Assembly (NCBI GenBank): GCA_021286985.1
Contig: JAJTBJ010000007.1
Coordinates: 1-36,472 of the forward strand
Direction of reading: 5' to 3'
DNA from: Propionibacteriales bacterium
GTDB lineage: Bacteria; Actinomycetota; Actinomycetes; Propionibacteriales; Propionibacteriaceae
Length of the DNA stretch: 36,472 nt
Shown here: one piece after another, positions 25,117 through 33,220 of the stretch
How positions within the stretch are numbered: position 1 is the stretch's first letter
How the letters are laid out: every line of letters starts with the position of its first letter
The notes under the pieces: generated by a model
Told to the model about the DNA's origin: nothing
The model's database searches: none
What the model saw: the letters and a program-made list of their open reading frames with translations, nothing else
Position numbers and translations under genes: made by a program

Positions 25117-27360
25117 GTGGCTCTTCCGGAATGGCTGGACGGTGATCAGCGGGTTCGCTACCGCTTTCACCGTCCGTCCGCCGACGGCATCCGGGCTCCG
25201 TTCCCCGACTGGGTGAGCGAACCGGTGCGCGCCGGCCTGGCCCGGGTGGGCATCACCGAACCCTGGCGGCATCAGGTGGACGCCGCCGAAGCCGCGTTCG
25301 CGGGCCGCCACGTCGCGCTGGCCACCGGCACTGCCTCAGGCAAGAGCCTGGCCTACCTGCTGCCGGTGCTGGCCGCTGGCGTCGACGGCCGGGTCGGGGT
25401 GGAGATCGATCGGGGGCCGCTGGGGCTGGATCGTGGGCACACCGCGCTGTACCTGGCTCCGACCAAGGCCCTGGCTCACGACCAGTTGCGGGCCTGCCGC
25501 GCGCTCGGGGTGGACGGCTGGCGTCCGGTCGCCATCGACGGCGACTCCGACCAGGCAGAGCGCCGCTTCGTCCGCGACTTCGGGCAGTTCGTGCTCACCA
25601 ACCCTGACCTGCTGCATCATTCGATCCTGCCCTCGCATCAGCGCTGGAGTCGGCTGCTCGGCACGCTGCGCTATGTGGTGATCGACGAGGCGCACCGCTA
25701 CCGGGGCACGTTCGGGGCGCACGTGGCCAATGTGCTGCGGCGACTGCGGCGGCTGGCCCGCCACTACGGTGCCGACCCGGTCTTCATCAGCGCCTCGGCC
25801 ACGGTCAGCGGTGCCGGTGAGCTGCTGGAGCGGCTGGCCGGGGTCAGCGACGTCCGGGAAGTGGCAGCGGACACCTCGGCGCGGGCGGGTCTGGATTTCG
25901 CCATCTGGCAGCCCGAAGGCGACCCACATCACGAAGCCGCCGAGTTGATGGCCCGGCTGGTCGGCGAAGGTCGCCAGACGCTGACCTTCACCACCTCGCG
26001 AGTGCAGGCCGAGTTGGTGGCGGTGCGAAGCCAGCGGATCCTGGGGTCGAGCGCCGACGTCCGTTCCTATCGGGGCGGGTACCTGGCCGAGGACCGGCGT
26101 GAGTTGGAGGCCGGGCTGCAGTCGGGCGCGTTGCGCGGGGTGGCCTGCACCAATGCCCTTGAGCTCGGCGTCGACATCTCCGGGGTGGACGCGGTGATCA
26201 GCTGCGGCTTCCCTGGCACGGTGGCCGCCTTGTGGCAGCAGGCCGGACGGGCCGGGCGCGCCGGCACCGACGCGGTCGCCGTCCTGGTGGCGCGGCCCGA
26301 CCCGTTGGACGCCTACCTCAGCGAGCACCCCGAGTTGATCTTCGATGCCGTGGTCGAGCGGACGGTGTTGCATCCGGACAACCCGCGGGTGCAGGCGTTG
26401 CACGTGGCTGCCGCAGCGCAGGAACTGCCCATCACCGCCACCGATGAGGTGTGGTTCGGTGATCAGTTACCCCGCGTGCTCGATCGGCTCACCAGCGCCG
26501 GCTATCTGCGGCGCCGGGCGAACGGCTGGTATTGGGCGCGTCCGGATCGGGCGGTGGATTCGATCGATCTGCGCGCTGCCGGTGGTCACAGCGTCGAGGT
26601 GGTCGAGCAGGCTACCGGCCGCGTGATCGGCCAACTTGACCCGAGTGCGGCCGATCGCAGCGTCCACGTCGGCGCGATCTATCTGCATCAGGGTGATCAG
26701 TGGCTGGTCACCGAGTACCTGCCCGAGGAGCACACCGCCTTGGTGCGTCCGGCCCGGGAGGGGTATTTCACCCAGGCGACGGCCGAGTCCGACATCGCGA
26801 TCCGGCAGGTGCTGGCATCGCGGCGGCTGGGGCGGGCCGAGATCAGCTTCGGCAACATTGAGCTCTCCGGGCAGGTGACCGGTTTTCTGCGCCGCGACGA
26901 AGCCACCGGCGCCGTGTGGGATTCCAGCCCGCTGGACCTGCCCCGCCACAGCCTGCACACCCAGGCGGTCTGGTACACCGTCGAGGCGGCGGCCTTGACC
27001 GGCTTCGATCCGCGTGACCTGCCGGGTGCCGCGCACGCCGCCGAGCACACTGCCATCGGTCTGCTGCCGGCGTTCGCCCCCTGCGACCGCTGGGATATCG
27101 GCGGCCTGTCGACCACGCTGCACCCCGACACCGGACAGCTGACTGTCTTCGTCCACGACGGCGCCGCCGGCGGGGCGGGCTTTGCCGAGCGCGGCTATCA
27201 ACTCATCGAGACCTGGCTGCGCGCGACCCTGGATCGGCTGCAGAGTTGCCCTTGCGAACAGGGGTGCCCGGCCTGCGTGGTCTCTCCCAAGTGCGGCAAC
27301 GGCAACCATCCACTCGACAAGGCCGCGGCGGCGCGCCTGCTGGAGCTCATCGTCGGCTGA
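25117..27360 (+). CDS. MrfA/Hrq1-type DEAH-box helicase with C-terminal zinc-binding DUF1998 domain
   Basis: A 747-aa superfamily 2 helicase. Walker A is ATGTASGKS (69-77), Walker B VIDEAH (DEAH 190-193), motif III SATVSG, and motifs V/VI are ELGVDISGVDAVIS and QQAGRAGRAG. The C-terminal part carries five Cys at 711, 713, 717, 720 and 726 (CPC..GCPAC..PKC), the zinc site of DUF1998. The family includes MrfA (YprA), which excises crosslinks and adducts in Bacillus, and the helicase of the actinobacterial helicase/secretion neighbourhood (Rv3649 type). The GTG at 25117 is 7 nt after CAGGCT, which may be a -10 of a leaderless transcript. It converges on the Tad operon with a 34-bp gap. Confidence 0.93.
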   Translation: MALPEWLDGDQRVRYRFHRPSADGIRAPFPDWVSEPVRAGLARVGITEPWRHQVDAAEAAFAGRHVALATGTASGKSLAYLLPVLAAGVDGRVGVEIDRGPLGLDRGHTALYLAPTKALAHDQLRACRALGVDGWRPVAIDGDSDQAERRFVRDFGQFVLTNPDLLHHSILPSHQRWSRLLGTLRYVVIDEAHRYRGTFGAHVANVLRRLRRLARHYGADPVFISASATVSGAGELLERLAGVSDVREVAADTSARAGLDFAIWQPEGDPHHEAAELMARLVGEGRQTLTFTTSRVQAELVAVRSQRILGSSADVRSYRGGYLAEDRRELEAGLQSGALRGVACTNALELGVDISGVDAVISCGFPGTVAALWQQAGRAGRAGTDAVAVLVARPDPLDAYLSEHPELIFDAVVERTVLHPDNPRVQALHVAAAAQELPITATDEVWFGDQLPRVLDRLTSAGYLRRRANGWYWARPDRAVDSIDLRAAGGHSVEVVEQATGRVIGQLDPSAADRSVHVGAIYLHQGDQWLVTEYLPEEHTALVRPAREGYFTQATAESDIAIRQVLASRRLGRAEISFGNIELSGQVTGFLRRDEATGAVWDSSPLDLPRHSLHTQAVWYTVEAAALTGFDPRDLPGAAHAAEHTAIGLLPAFAPCDRWDIGGLSTTLHPDTGQLTVFVHDGAAGGAGFAERGYQLIETWLRATLDRLQSCPCEQGCPACVVSPKCGNGNHPLDKAAAARLLELIVG

Positions 27361-27371
27361 TCCCCACCCCA

Positions 27372-27392
27372 GGAGCAGGCCCCGCTGCCTCC
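27372..27392. terminator. Weak hairpin between convergent helicase and Tad operon
   Basis: GGAGCAG-6 nt-CTGCCTCC forms a 7-bp stem with one bulge in the 34-bp gap between the two stop codons. There is no T-run, so terminator function is uncertain. Confidence 0.3.
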
Positions 27393-27394
27393 GC

Positions 27395-27832
27395 CTACCT
27401 GCTGGGCTGCAGGTGCCCGGCGACCGAGGTCGCCGTGACGTCGACCGGCATACCCAGCAGGAGTTCGCCGTGACGTCGGACCGTCACCGAGACCGCGAAA
27501 TCGAGGGCGTCGCCGGCCACCGCGCAGGCGGTGAGTTCGACGGCGTTGGCCTTGGCCGCTTCCCGAGCGTCCGCGCAGGCGTCGCCACCGTTGCGGTACC
27601 CCGCGGCGCCTGACAAGGCCACCAAGTCGGCCGCGCCGGAGGTGGCCCGCTGCGCGGTGTCGTACCCACCGACCGCGATCGCGACCACCGCAACCATCGC
27701 CACCACGACCATCACGCCGGCGATCAGGACGGTGCCCGCACCGCGCTGCGCGGCCCGGCGGCGTTCGACCACTGAATCCGGCCAAGGCCGAGCGGGACCT
27801 GCCCCCGGACGCACCCGTCGTGGCGGCGTCAT
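27395..27832 (-). CDS. Helicase/secretion-neighbourhood TadE-like protein (Rv3654c type)
   Basis: A 145-aa protein with a basic N-terminus and one membrane helix (about 32-55, GTVLIAGVMVVVAMVAVVAIAVGG), followed by an extracytoplasmic domain of about 90 residues with two Cys (ACADAR, TACAV). It matches the small TadE-like proteins that end this operon in Actinobacteria. The prepilin-type Glu at +5 is missing after QRG, so processing by prepilin peptidase is doubtful. The ATG at 27832 overlaps the TadE stop by 4 nt (ATGA), which decides the start; the frame extends 18 codons upstream without support. Confidence 0.85.
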   Translation of the reverse strand: MTPPRRVRPGAGPARPWPDSVVERRRAAQRGAGTVLIAGVMVVVAMVAVVAIAVGGYDTAQRATSGAADLVALSGAAGYRNGGDACADAREAAKANAVELTACAVAGDALDFAVSVTVRRHGELLLGMPVDVTATSVAGHLQPSR

Positions 27833-28233
27833 GCCGGCTCCGCGATCACGGTGGCCTCGGCGTGTAGCGGGATACTCGGCAGCCACTCGGCCCAGGGCCG
27901 GGCCGCCAAGTCGACCTGCACCACTACCCGGCCGTCGGCGCGACGGACGTCCACCTGCGCGCCCGGCGGGCGGTGCTCCAGGATCTCGGCGACCGCGGCA
28001 GCATCACCGCGCGCCTCCTGCCGGGCCACCCCGGTGGCCAGGTCTTGGCAGGTTCCCCACAGCATCAGCGCCGACAGCACCCACGCCAGCAACGCCACCA
28101 TCGCTACCGCCCCCAGCCCCGCCAGCGCCAGCTCGATCGTGACCATGCCGTGGGAGGTGAAACGAGTGGGCCGTGGATGGGGCGGTCGGCGGCCGGCCGG
28201 GGACTCCCGACCGACCACCACCGCGTCGGTCAC
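27829..28233 (-). CDS. TadE-family pseudopilin-like protein (Rv3655c type)
   Basis: A 134-aa protein. After a 29-residue basic leader, G-MVTIE (Gly29, Glu34 at +5) resembles a class III prepilin peptidase site, followed by a long hydrophobic helix (LALAGLGAVAMVALLAWVLSALML) and a small outer domain. GTG at 28233 overlaps the pilin-like gene's expected stop by 4 nt (GTGA) and is preferred. The same frame stays open to 28431 only because of the extra base in the pilin gene, which falsely fuses the two. Confidence 0.85.
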   Translation of the reverse strand: MTDAVVVGRESPAGRRPPHPRPTRFTSHGMVTIELALAGLGAVAMVALLAWVLSALMLWGTCQDLATGVARQEARGDAAAVAEILEHRPPGAQVDVRRADGRVVVQVDLAARPWAEWLPSIPLHAEATVIAEPA

Positions 28234-28431
28234 TGCCCGCCGAGCATCGACTTGATGATCTCGAACAGCGCCGTGATCAGAGCCTTCAGAAGATCCTGGA
28301 ACCACGGTTCCTTGGCGATCGAGATCAAGACACCAATGCCGGTGGCCACCGCCACCGAACCCACCGCGTACTCGGCCCGTGGTCATGCCCCGCTGGTTGC
28401 GACGAACCTTGGCCATGAGCTTGCCTGCCAT
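28230..28431 (-). pseudogene. DUF4244/Flp pilin-like gene with a one-base frameshift
   Basis: From the ATG at 28431 (GGAG 5 nt upstream) the frame reads MAGKLMAKVRRNQRGMTT, then derails. The three bases CCC at 28376-28378 (GGG on the coding strand) should be two: removing one gives ...MTTAEYAVGSVAVATGIG, continuing through LISIAKEPWFQDLLKAL to MLGGQ and a TGA at 28230, a 66-aa protein. That product has a classic prepilin motif (G/MTTAEY, Glu at +5), one helix and the length and position of Rv3656c-type DUF4244 proteins. The stop then overlaps the TadE start (GTGA). As written the gene is broken exactly at the Glu-Tyr. A sequencing or assembly error, a real mutation or recoding are all possible. 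Confidence 0.85.
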
Positions 28432-28560
28432 AACTTCTCCTCTCCGGTTGCGTCCGGTGCGGACACACCCAGAGCTTCGGCAGCGGGCCCGGTTTCGAGT
28501 CAGCGATTCGGCAAGTTGTGGATGCCCGCAGCAACGACGAACCGGCTTGTGGACAACGAA
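28432..28560. other. 129-bp gap before the pilin-like gene, with DnaA-box-like words
   Basis: The only sizeable gap in the Tad operon. It contains TGTGGACAA (28548-28556), identical to the actinobacterial DnaA-box consensus on the opposite strand, and TGTGGATGC (28518-28526), plus the pilin ribosome-binding site. A separate pilin promoter could lie here but no clear -10/-35 is seen. Confidence 0.4.
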
Positions 28561-29304
28561 TCATCCGAACAGCTTCGACACGATGCCGCCCACCACTGGC
28601 ACCAGCCCCAGCAGCACGAAGGAGGGCAGGAAGCAGACCATCAGCGGCAGCACCGAACTCACTCCGACCTTGCGCGCTCGCACTTCGGCGGCCGCAGCGG
28701 CCTCCTGGCGGGCCTGAACGCCCACGTCCGCGATCCGCTCGGCCAGCGACACCCCCGTGGCCGCCCCGCGACTCAGCTCCCGGGCGAACGTCGCCAGCGG
28801 CGGGCAACCGGCGAGTTCGGACCACACTCGCGTCTCGTCCACACCCAGGGTGATCTTCGCCATGGCCTCAGCCAACTCCTCAGCCAGCGGCCCGGCAGTC
28901 GAGCCGGCAACGACCCGCACCGCCGACAGCAGCGGCAGCCCGGCCGACAGGCAGCTGACGATCAGGTCGCACGCTTGCGGCAGGTCAGCGCTCAGTGCGG
29001 CCCGGCGCTTCTCCTCGGCAGCGCCCACCAGGCGCCCGAGCATCACGTAGCTGCCAACTGCTGCGGCTCCGCCGATCACGATCGACAGCCACCCCAGGCC
29101 GGACGTGGCGAACCACACCGCCGCGCCGGTCGCGACCGCCGAGCCGATCCGGCGCCAGCCCGCAAACGCGGCCGAGCTCGCGGGCGACGCGTCGGGCGGC
29201 GGACGGAGCCGCGCCGCGGTTGACGGCCACCAGGCCAGCACCGCCAGCCCGGCGCACCCACCGGCCACCAGGACCCAGGTCAGGTTCAGCGGGATCAGAG
29301 TCAT
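28561..29304 (-). CDS. tadC: TadC-like inner-membrane secretion protein (T2SSF domain)
   Basis: A 247-aa platform protein of the Tad/type II secretion family. N-terminal helices (about 8-25 and 55-85) precede the cytoplasmic T2SSF domain (LPQACDLIVSCLSAGLPL..AVRVVAGS; RGAATGVSLAERIADV), and one or two C-terminal helices (VLPLMVCFLPSFVLLGLVPVVGG) end it. The ATG at 29304 overlaps the tadB stop by 4 nt (ATGA), fixing the start although the frame is open much further upstream. Confidence 0.9.
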   Translation of the reverse strand: MTLIPLNLTWVLVAGGCAGLAVLAWWPSTAARLRPPPDASPASSAAFAGWRRIGSAVATGAAVWFATSGLGWLSIVIGGAAAVGSYVMLGRLVGAAEEKRRAALSADLPQACDLIVSCLSAGLPLLSAVRVVAGSTAGPLAEELAEAMAKITLGVDETRVWSELAGCPPLATFARELSRGAATGVSLAERIADVGVQARQEAAAAAEVRARKVGVSSVLPLMVCFLPSFVLLGLVPVVGGIVSKLFG

Positions 29305-30098
29305 CGCGGCACCGTCGCGATGCGCTCGATCCACCACACCCCGGCGCACGCCAGCCCGACTCCGACCACCAGACACCCTTGGCCCAACGCCGTGCTGAGG
29401 AAGAACCGCCCCGGGTCGCCACCGATGGCATAACCCAGCCCGATCCCGGCCAGCGGCAGGACTGCCAACATTCGCCCGGTGGCGCGTGGCGCGGCGAGTT
29501 CGGCGGCCACCGTTCGGGCCACCTTCGCCGCCGCGGCCAGCCGCTCGACAAGCACCTCCAAGGTGGCGACCAACGAGGCGCCGCTGCGTTCGGCCACCTC
29601 CCAGGCCGCGGCCAACTCGATCAACCCCTCCGCGCCCGGACGCGCACCCAGCCGTCGCAACGCCGCAGGAATCGAGCCGCCGACCTGCTGGGCGGAGACC
29701 ACTTCGGCCAGCAGCGGTGCGTCGGCTGCGGCCACGCGCAACGCCAGCGCAGGCACGTGGCCCACCCGCACCAACCCGGCCAGCAGACGACAGGCGTCGA
29801 CCACCTCGGTGGCCCGCCGGTCGCGGTCTCCCTGCCGTCGATGCCCCCGCCACAACCCGGCCGCCGTGGCCGCCACCAGCCCCACGGCCAGGCCCACCGC
29901 TACCCCCGCCGATCGCCAACCGAACCAGCCGGCAATTGCCAGCGCGAGCGGAATCAGCCACTCCCACTGCCACCGTGTCGCTCGGTGCAGACGTGCGACC
30001 TCTGGCGGCGGGCGGAGTCGGTCCAACCGCGCCCGAGCGGACGGCCCCCCGACGACCAGCAAGGCCGCGATCGCCAGTGCGGCGGCCACCCAGGTCAT
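29301..30098 (-). CDS. tadB: TadB-like inner-membrane secretion protein (T2SSF domain)
   Basis: A 265-aa partner of TadC. Helices at about 3-18 and 48-85, a cytoplasmic T2SSF domain (VVDACRLLAGLVRVGHVPALALRVAA...WEVAERSGASLVATLEVLVERL), and C-terminal helices (AVLPLAGIGLGYAIGG; GQGCLVVGVGLACAGVWWI). The ATG at 30098 overlaps the tadA stop by 4 nt (ATGA) and is preferred to a GTG four codons upstream. Confidence 0.9.
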   Translation of the reverse strand: MTWVAAALAIAALLVVGGPSARARLDRLRPPPEVARLHRATRWQWEWLIPLALAIAGWFGWRSAGVAVGLAVGLVAATAAGLWRGHRRQGDRDRRATEVVDACRLLAGLVRVGHVPALALRVAAADAPLLAEVVSAQQVGGSIPAALRRLGARPGAEGLIELAAAWEVAERSGASLVATLEVLVERLAAAAKVARTVAAELAAPRATGRMLAVLPLAGIGLGYAIGGDPGRFFLSTALGQGCLVVGVGLACAGVWWIERIATVPR

Positions 30099-31240
30099 AA
30101 CCCCGCCCACTCACGAAGGGTGGCCGCTCCTGGACCGGCGTGTTCGGTGCCGTCGACATCGCAGCGCCAGGCCGGAACGGTGTGACAGATGCCGTTGTCG
30201 TCCACGCTCAACAAGCGGATCTCGGCAAGCCAGCGGCGTCCGTTCGGCAGCCGGACCACCTGAATCAGCACCGGCGCCGCCGCCCCCAATTGGGCGTGCA
30301 GTGCCGCCCGCGACCAGCCACCGAGCGCCGCCAGCGCCTCCAAACGGGTCGGGACGTCGGCAGCCGAGTTGGCATGCACTGTGCCGCAGCCGCCTTCGTG
30401 ACCGGTGTTAAGCGCCATCAGCAGATCGGCCAACTCGGCACCGCGCACCTCACCGACCACCAGGCGATCGGGACGCATCCGCAGCGCCTGGCGCACCAGG
30501 TCGGTCAGAGTGATCGCGCCGGCGCCTTCGGTATTGGCCGGACGAGCCTCCAACCGCAGACAGTGCGGATGCACCGGGTTGAGTTCGCGGGAGTCCTCCA
30601 CGATCACAATTCGCTCATCAGGTGGCACCAGCCCCAGCAGGGCCGCCATCAAGGTGGTCTTACCCGAGCCGGTGCCCCCGGAGATCAGGAACGGACGCCG
30701 GCTGGCGACCAGCCCGGTGAGCAGCCGCGCCGTCGTCGGGCTGATGCTGCCGGCGGCCACCCAGTCGTCCAGACTCAGCCGCGCCCGATTGGGCACGCGC
30801 AACGACAGGCAGGTGCCGGCGTCGGTGACGCAGCTCAGCGCCGCGTGAACCCGCACTCCGGTCGCCAACCGGGCGTCCACGAACGGCGAGCTGTCGTCGA
30901 GTCGTCGCGATACCGACGCGGCCAACCGCACCGCCAATCGCCGCACTTCCGCCTCGCCCTCAAAGCGCACCCCGGACGGCTCCAACCCGGCCCCCCGATC
31001 GATGAACACCTGATCCGGCCCGTTCACCAGGACGTCGGTCACGCCGGGGAGCTCCAGCAACGGATCGAGCACCCCCGCGCCCACGCTGTCGCGGCGCAAC
31101 CGGGCCACCACCTCACGCACCCCGCCATCACTGACCAGCAGTCCCAGAGCGCGCAGCGCCGCACCGACTTCGACCGGCCCGGGCTGCTGATTGCGGCGAG
31201 CCAGGTGATCGCGAATCGCATCGAGGGTGGCCTCATCCAT
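30095..31240 (-). CDS. tadA: TadA/CpaF-type secretion ATPase
   Basis: A 381-aa hexameric ATPase that powers Tad pilus or secretion assembly. An N-terminal domain (1-110) leads to the core with Walker A GGTGSGKTT (188-196), Asp-box IVIVEDSRELN, Walker B RPDRLVVGEVRG and His-box GHEGGCGTVHANS. This is the helicase/secretion-neighbourhood ATPase of Actinobacteria (Rv3659c type). The ATG overlaps the end of the CpaE-like gene by 8 nt (ATGGATGA). Confidence 0.95.
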   Translation of the reverse strand: MDEATLDAIRDHLARRNQQPGPVEVGAALRALGLLVSDGGVREVVARLRRDSVGAGVLDPLLELPGVTDVLVNGPDQVFIDRGAGLEPSGVRFEGEAEVRRLAVRLAASVSRRLDDSSPFVDARLATGVRVHAALSCVTDAGTCLSLRVPNRARLSLDDWVAAGSISPTTARLLTGLVASRRPFLISGGTGSGKTTLMAALLGLVPPDERIVIVEDSRELNPVHPHCLRLEARPANTEGAGAITLTDLVRQALRMRPDRLVVGEVRGAELADLLMALNTGHEGGCGTVHANSAADVPTRLEALAALGGWSRAALHAQLGAAAPVLIQVVRLPNGRRWLAEIRLLSVDDNGICHTVPAWRCDVDGTEHAGPGAATLREWAGL

Positions 31241-32285
31241 CAGCGACCCCCGCGGTCAGCCGGGTGACCAGGGCGGCCACCGTGCGGCGGTAGCGCCGAC
31301 GCGACCCGCGCGCCGGGGGCTCACCCCGCTCGGACGCCGCCAACAGCGCCGGTTCGTCAGGCAACTCAGCCACCACCGGACGGGCCAGCGCCTCGCCCAC
31401 CAGCGACGCCGGCAGTGACCCTCGCGTCCGTCGCACCACCAGTTCGGCCCGCTCAAGGTCGGCCGAGGCCAAGAGCTCCCGCGCCGCCGCCACCCCCCGG
31501 ACGGTGGCGGCCACCACCAACAACTGGTGGGTCGACAGACGCAGTGACTCCCGCGCGCTGACGCCCCCGGACCGACCCGGATCCAGCACCACCAGTGAAT
31601 GCCACGACCGCAGCGAGGCGACGATCGCGGCCAAGGGCTCGCGCGCCAGGTCGAGCTCGGCCCCCCGGGCCATCGACACCACCGACACCCCGTCGACCAC
31701 CGGCAGGTAGCCGCGCAAATCCCCGAGTTGCCCGACGGCGCTGTTGAGGCGCGGCCACCGCCAGCCCTGGACGCGTTCAGCGCCCAACAGCAGGTCGATG
31801 CCTCCCCCCAACGGATCGGCATCGACCAGCGCCGCAGCGGAAGCTCCGCCCGCGGCGCTCAACTGAGCCAAGGCCGCAGCGAGAGTGGAGGCACCAACTC
31901 CTCCCGAACCGCCGATCACGGCCACCACTGGCGCCCGCGTCCGACTGCTGCCCTCGCCCAGCACCGCCCCCAACCAGGCGGCCCCCTCCGGCAACGGGAT
32001 CACCCGGGCCGCCAGCGGCGCCGACCACGCCGAGAGCAGCTCGGGCTGCTGGCCCACCAAGAAGACGTCCTCTCGGTGAGGCAGAGCGCGCGCTGCCACC
32101 TTCTCGGCTTGATCGTCGGCGACGATCACCGTCGCAGCCGTCCGCCAGGGACCGGCGAGCCGCTCGGGCTCGACGATCACCTCGGCCTCCAACTCCTGAG
32201 CAGTCACCGCAGCCAGGATCGAATCCTGGGTCTCACCCGGTGCCGCTACCACCAGAACCGGACGCGCCGGACTCAGCTGTGCCAT
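31233..32285 (-). CDS. CpaE/Ssd-like ParA-family protein (Rv3660c type)
   Basis: A 350-aa MinD/ParA-fold protein heading the Tad operon. The N-terminal 115 residues resemble a degenerate receiver-like domain. The P-loop GGSGGVGAST (125-134) lacks both lysines of the deviant Walker A motif KGGxGK(T/S), so ATP hydrolysis may be lost; related actinobacterial proteins show a similar loop. ALVDADPLGGGIDLLLG and VVLDPGRSGG follow. The M. tuberculosis relative (Ssd) has been linked to septum-site control; CpaE homologues localise Tad machinery. Either role fits. Confidence 0.88.
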   Translation of the reverse strand: MAQLSPARPVLVVAAPGETQDSILAAVTAQELEAEVIVEPERLAGPWRTAATVIVADDQAEKVAARALPHREDVFLVGQQPELLSAWSAPLAARVIPLPEGAAWLGAVLGEGSSRTRAPVVAVIGGSGGVGASTLAAALAQLSAAGGASAAALVDADPLGGGIDLLLGAERVQGWRWPRLNSAVGQLGDLRGYLPVVDGVSVVSMARGAELDLAREPLAAIVASLRSWHSLVVLDPGRSGGVSARESLRLSTHQLLVVAATVRGVAAARELLASADLERAELVVRRTRGSLPASLVGEALARPVVAELPDEPALLAASERGEPPARGSRRRYRRTVAALVTRLTAGVADG

Positions 32286-32352
32286 GCCCGCATCTTGGGG
32301 ACGGCGCAGTCCGACGGTTCACCGCCGGGAAAGTTGTGGACAGCGCTTCGAG
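32286..32352. promoter_or_regulatory. Tad operon upstream gap with two opposed DnaA-box-like words
   Basis: The 67-bp gap upstream of the operon's first gene carries TTGTGGACAG (32334-32343) and, overlapping the SDR stop, TTATCCACC (32353-32361). Each differs from a DnaA-box consensus by one base, and they are in opposite orientation. The operon promoter is expected here or in the 3' end of the SDR gene; no clear -10 is seen. Confidence 0.35.
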
Positions 32353-33180
32353 TTATCCACCGACGAGGTCGGTCGACACCTCCCACAGCCGCCGAGCCAG
32401 GTCGGCGTCATCGGCCAGCGGAGACGACTTCGCCAGCCGCCGCTTCTCGTAATAGCCACCCGGCGTCCAGTCTGTGCCGGGAGTGCCTTCGGCCAACCAG
32501 ACCAACTGATCGGCACCCTGCTCGGGACGGATCATCGTCGCCGAGGCCAGCGGCGAGGCGTACAGCCAGCGCATGAAACCCGACGACGAACTGGCGAAAT
32601 TGGAGCCCACTACTCCCGGGTGGAAGGCGGCCGCGTTCAGCCCCTGATCGCCGAAGCGACGCTGCAGTTCGCGGGTGAACAGGATGTTGGCCAGCTTGCC
32701 CCCGCCATAGGCCGACTGCGCCCGGTAATGGCGGTCGTAGTTCAGGTCACCCAGATCCAGGCGGGAGAACAGCCGCGCGGCAATGCTCGAGGTCTGAATC
32801 ACCGACGCCTTCGACGCGATCAAGGTGTCCATCAGCAAGGTGGTCAGCAGGAAGCCGGCCAGGTGATTCACCTGGAAGGTGAGCTCGTGCCCGTCCTCGG
32901 TGATGGTGCGGTCCGACGCCATCAAGCCACCAGCGTTATTGGCCAGTACATCGATGCGCGGATAGGCGGCGCTCAGCTCGCCGGCGAGCCTGCGGACGTC
33001 GGACAGGCGGGCGTAATCGGCCACGTGATGGGGCACCTGCAGCCTCTCAGCGACCGCTGCGGTCTTCTCCGGTGAGCGGCCGACCACGACCACCTTTTCA
33101 CCGGCCTCCACCAGCAGCCGCGCACCCGCCGCTCCGACGCCGTCGCTGGCGCCGGTGATCACGATCGTTCGTCCGGACAT
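32353..33180 (-). CDS. Short-chain dehydrogenase/reductase
   Basis: A 275-aa classical-type SDR: cofactor motif TGASDGVG (9-16), NNAG (81-84), catalytic Ser131/Ser132, Tyr158 and Lys162 (YGGGK). The overall pattern resembles retinol-dehydrogenase/WW-domain oxidoreductase-like SDRs (LDLGDLNYDRHYRAQSAYGGGKLANILFTREL), whose bacterial substrates are mostly unknown. A near-perfect AAGGAGGTCT (33182-33191) fixes the ATG at 33180 over a start seven codons upstream. Confidence 0.92.
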   Translation of the reverse strand: MSGRTIVITGASDGVGAAGARLLVEAGEKVVVVGRSPEKTAAVAERLQVPHHVADYARLSDVRRLAGELSAAYPRIDVLANNAGGLMASDRTITEDGHELTFQVNHLAGFLLTTLLMDTLIASKASVIQTSSIAARLFSRLDLGDLNYDRHYRAQSAYGGGKLANILFTRELQRRFGDQGLNAAAFHPGVVGSNFASSSSGFMRWLYASPLASATMIRPEQGADQLVWLAEGTPGTDWTPGGYYEKRRLAKSSPLADDADLARRLWEVSTDLVGG

Positions 33181-33220
33181 CAGACCTCCTTGTTCAGCCA
33201 AGACGTTACTCCGCGGGCCG

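Noticed and set aside
27829..28431. A single 200-aa protein joining pilin-like N-terminus and TadE
   Set aside because: The joined middle part is non-pilin sequence produced by one extra G; the corrected frames give two normal family members with a GTGA overlap.
32334..32361. Replication origin
   Set aside because: Two or three imperfect DnaA-like words, no AT-rich unwinding region, and no dnaA/dnaN/rpmH neighbours.
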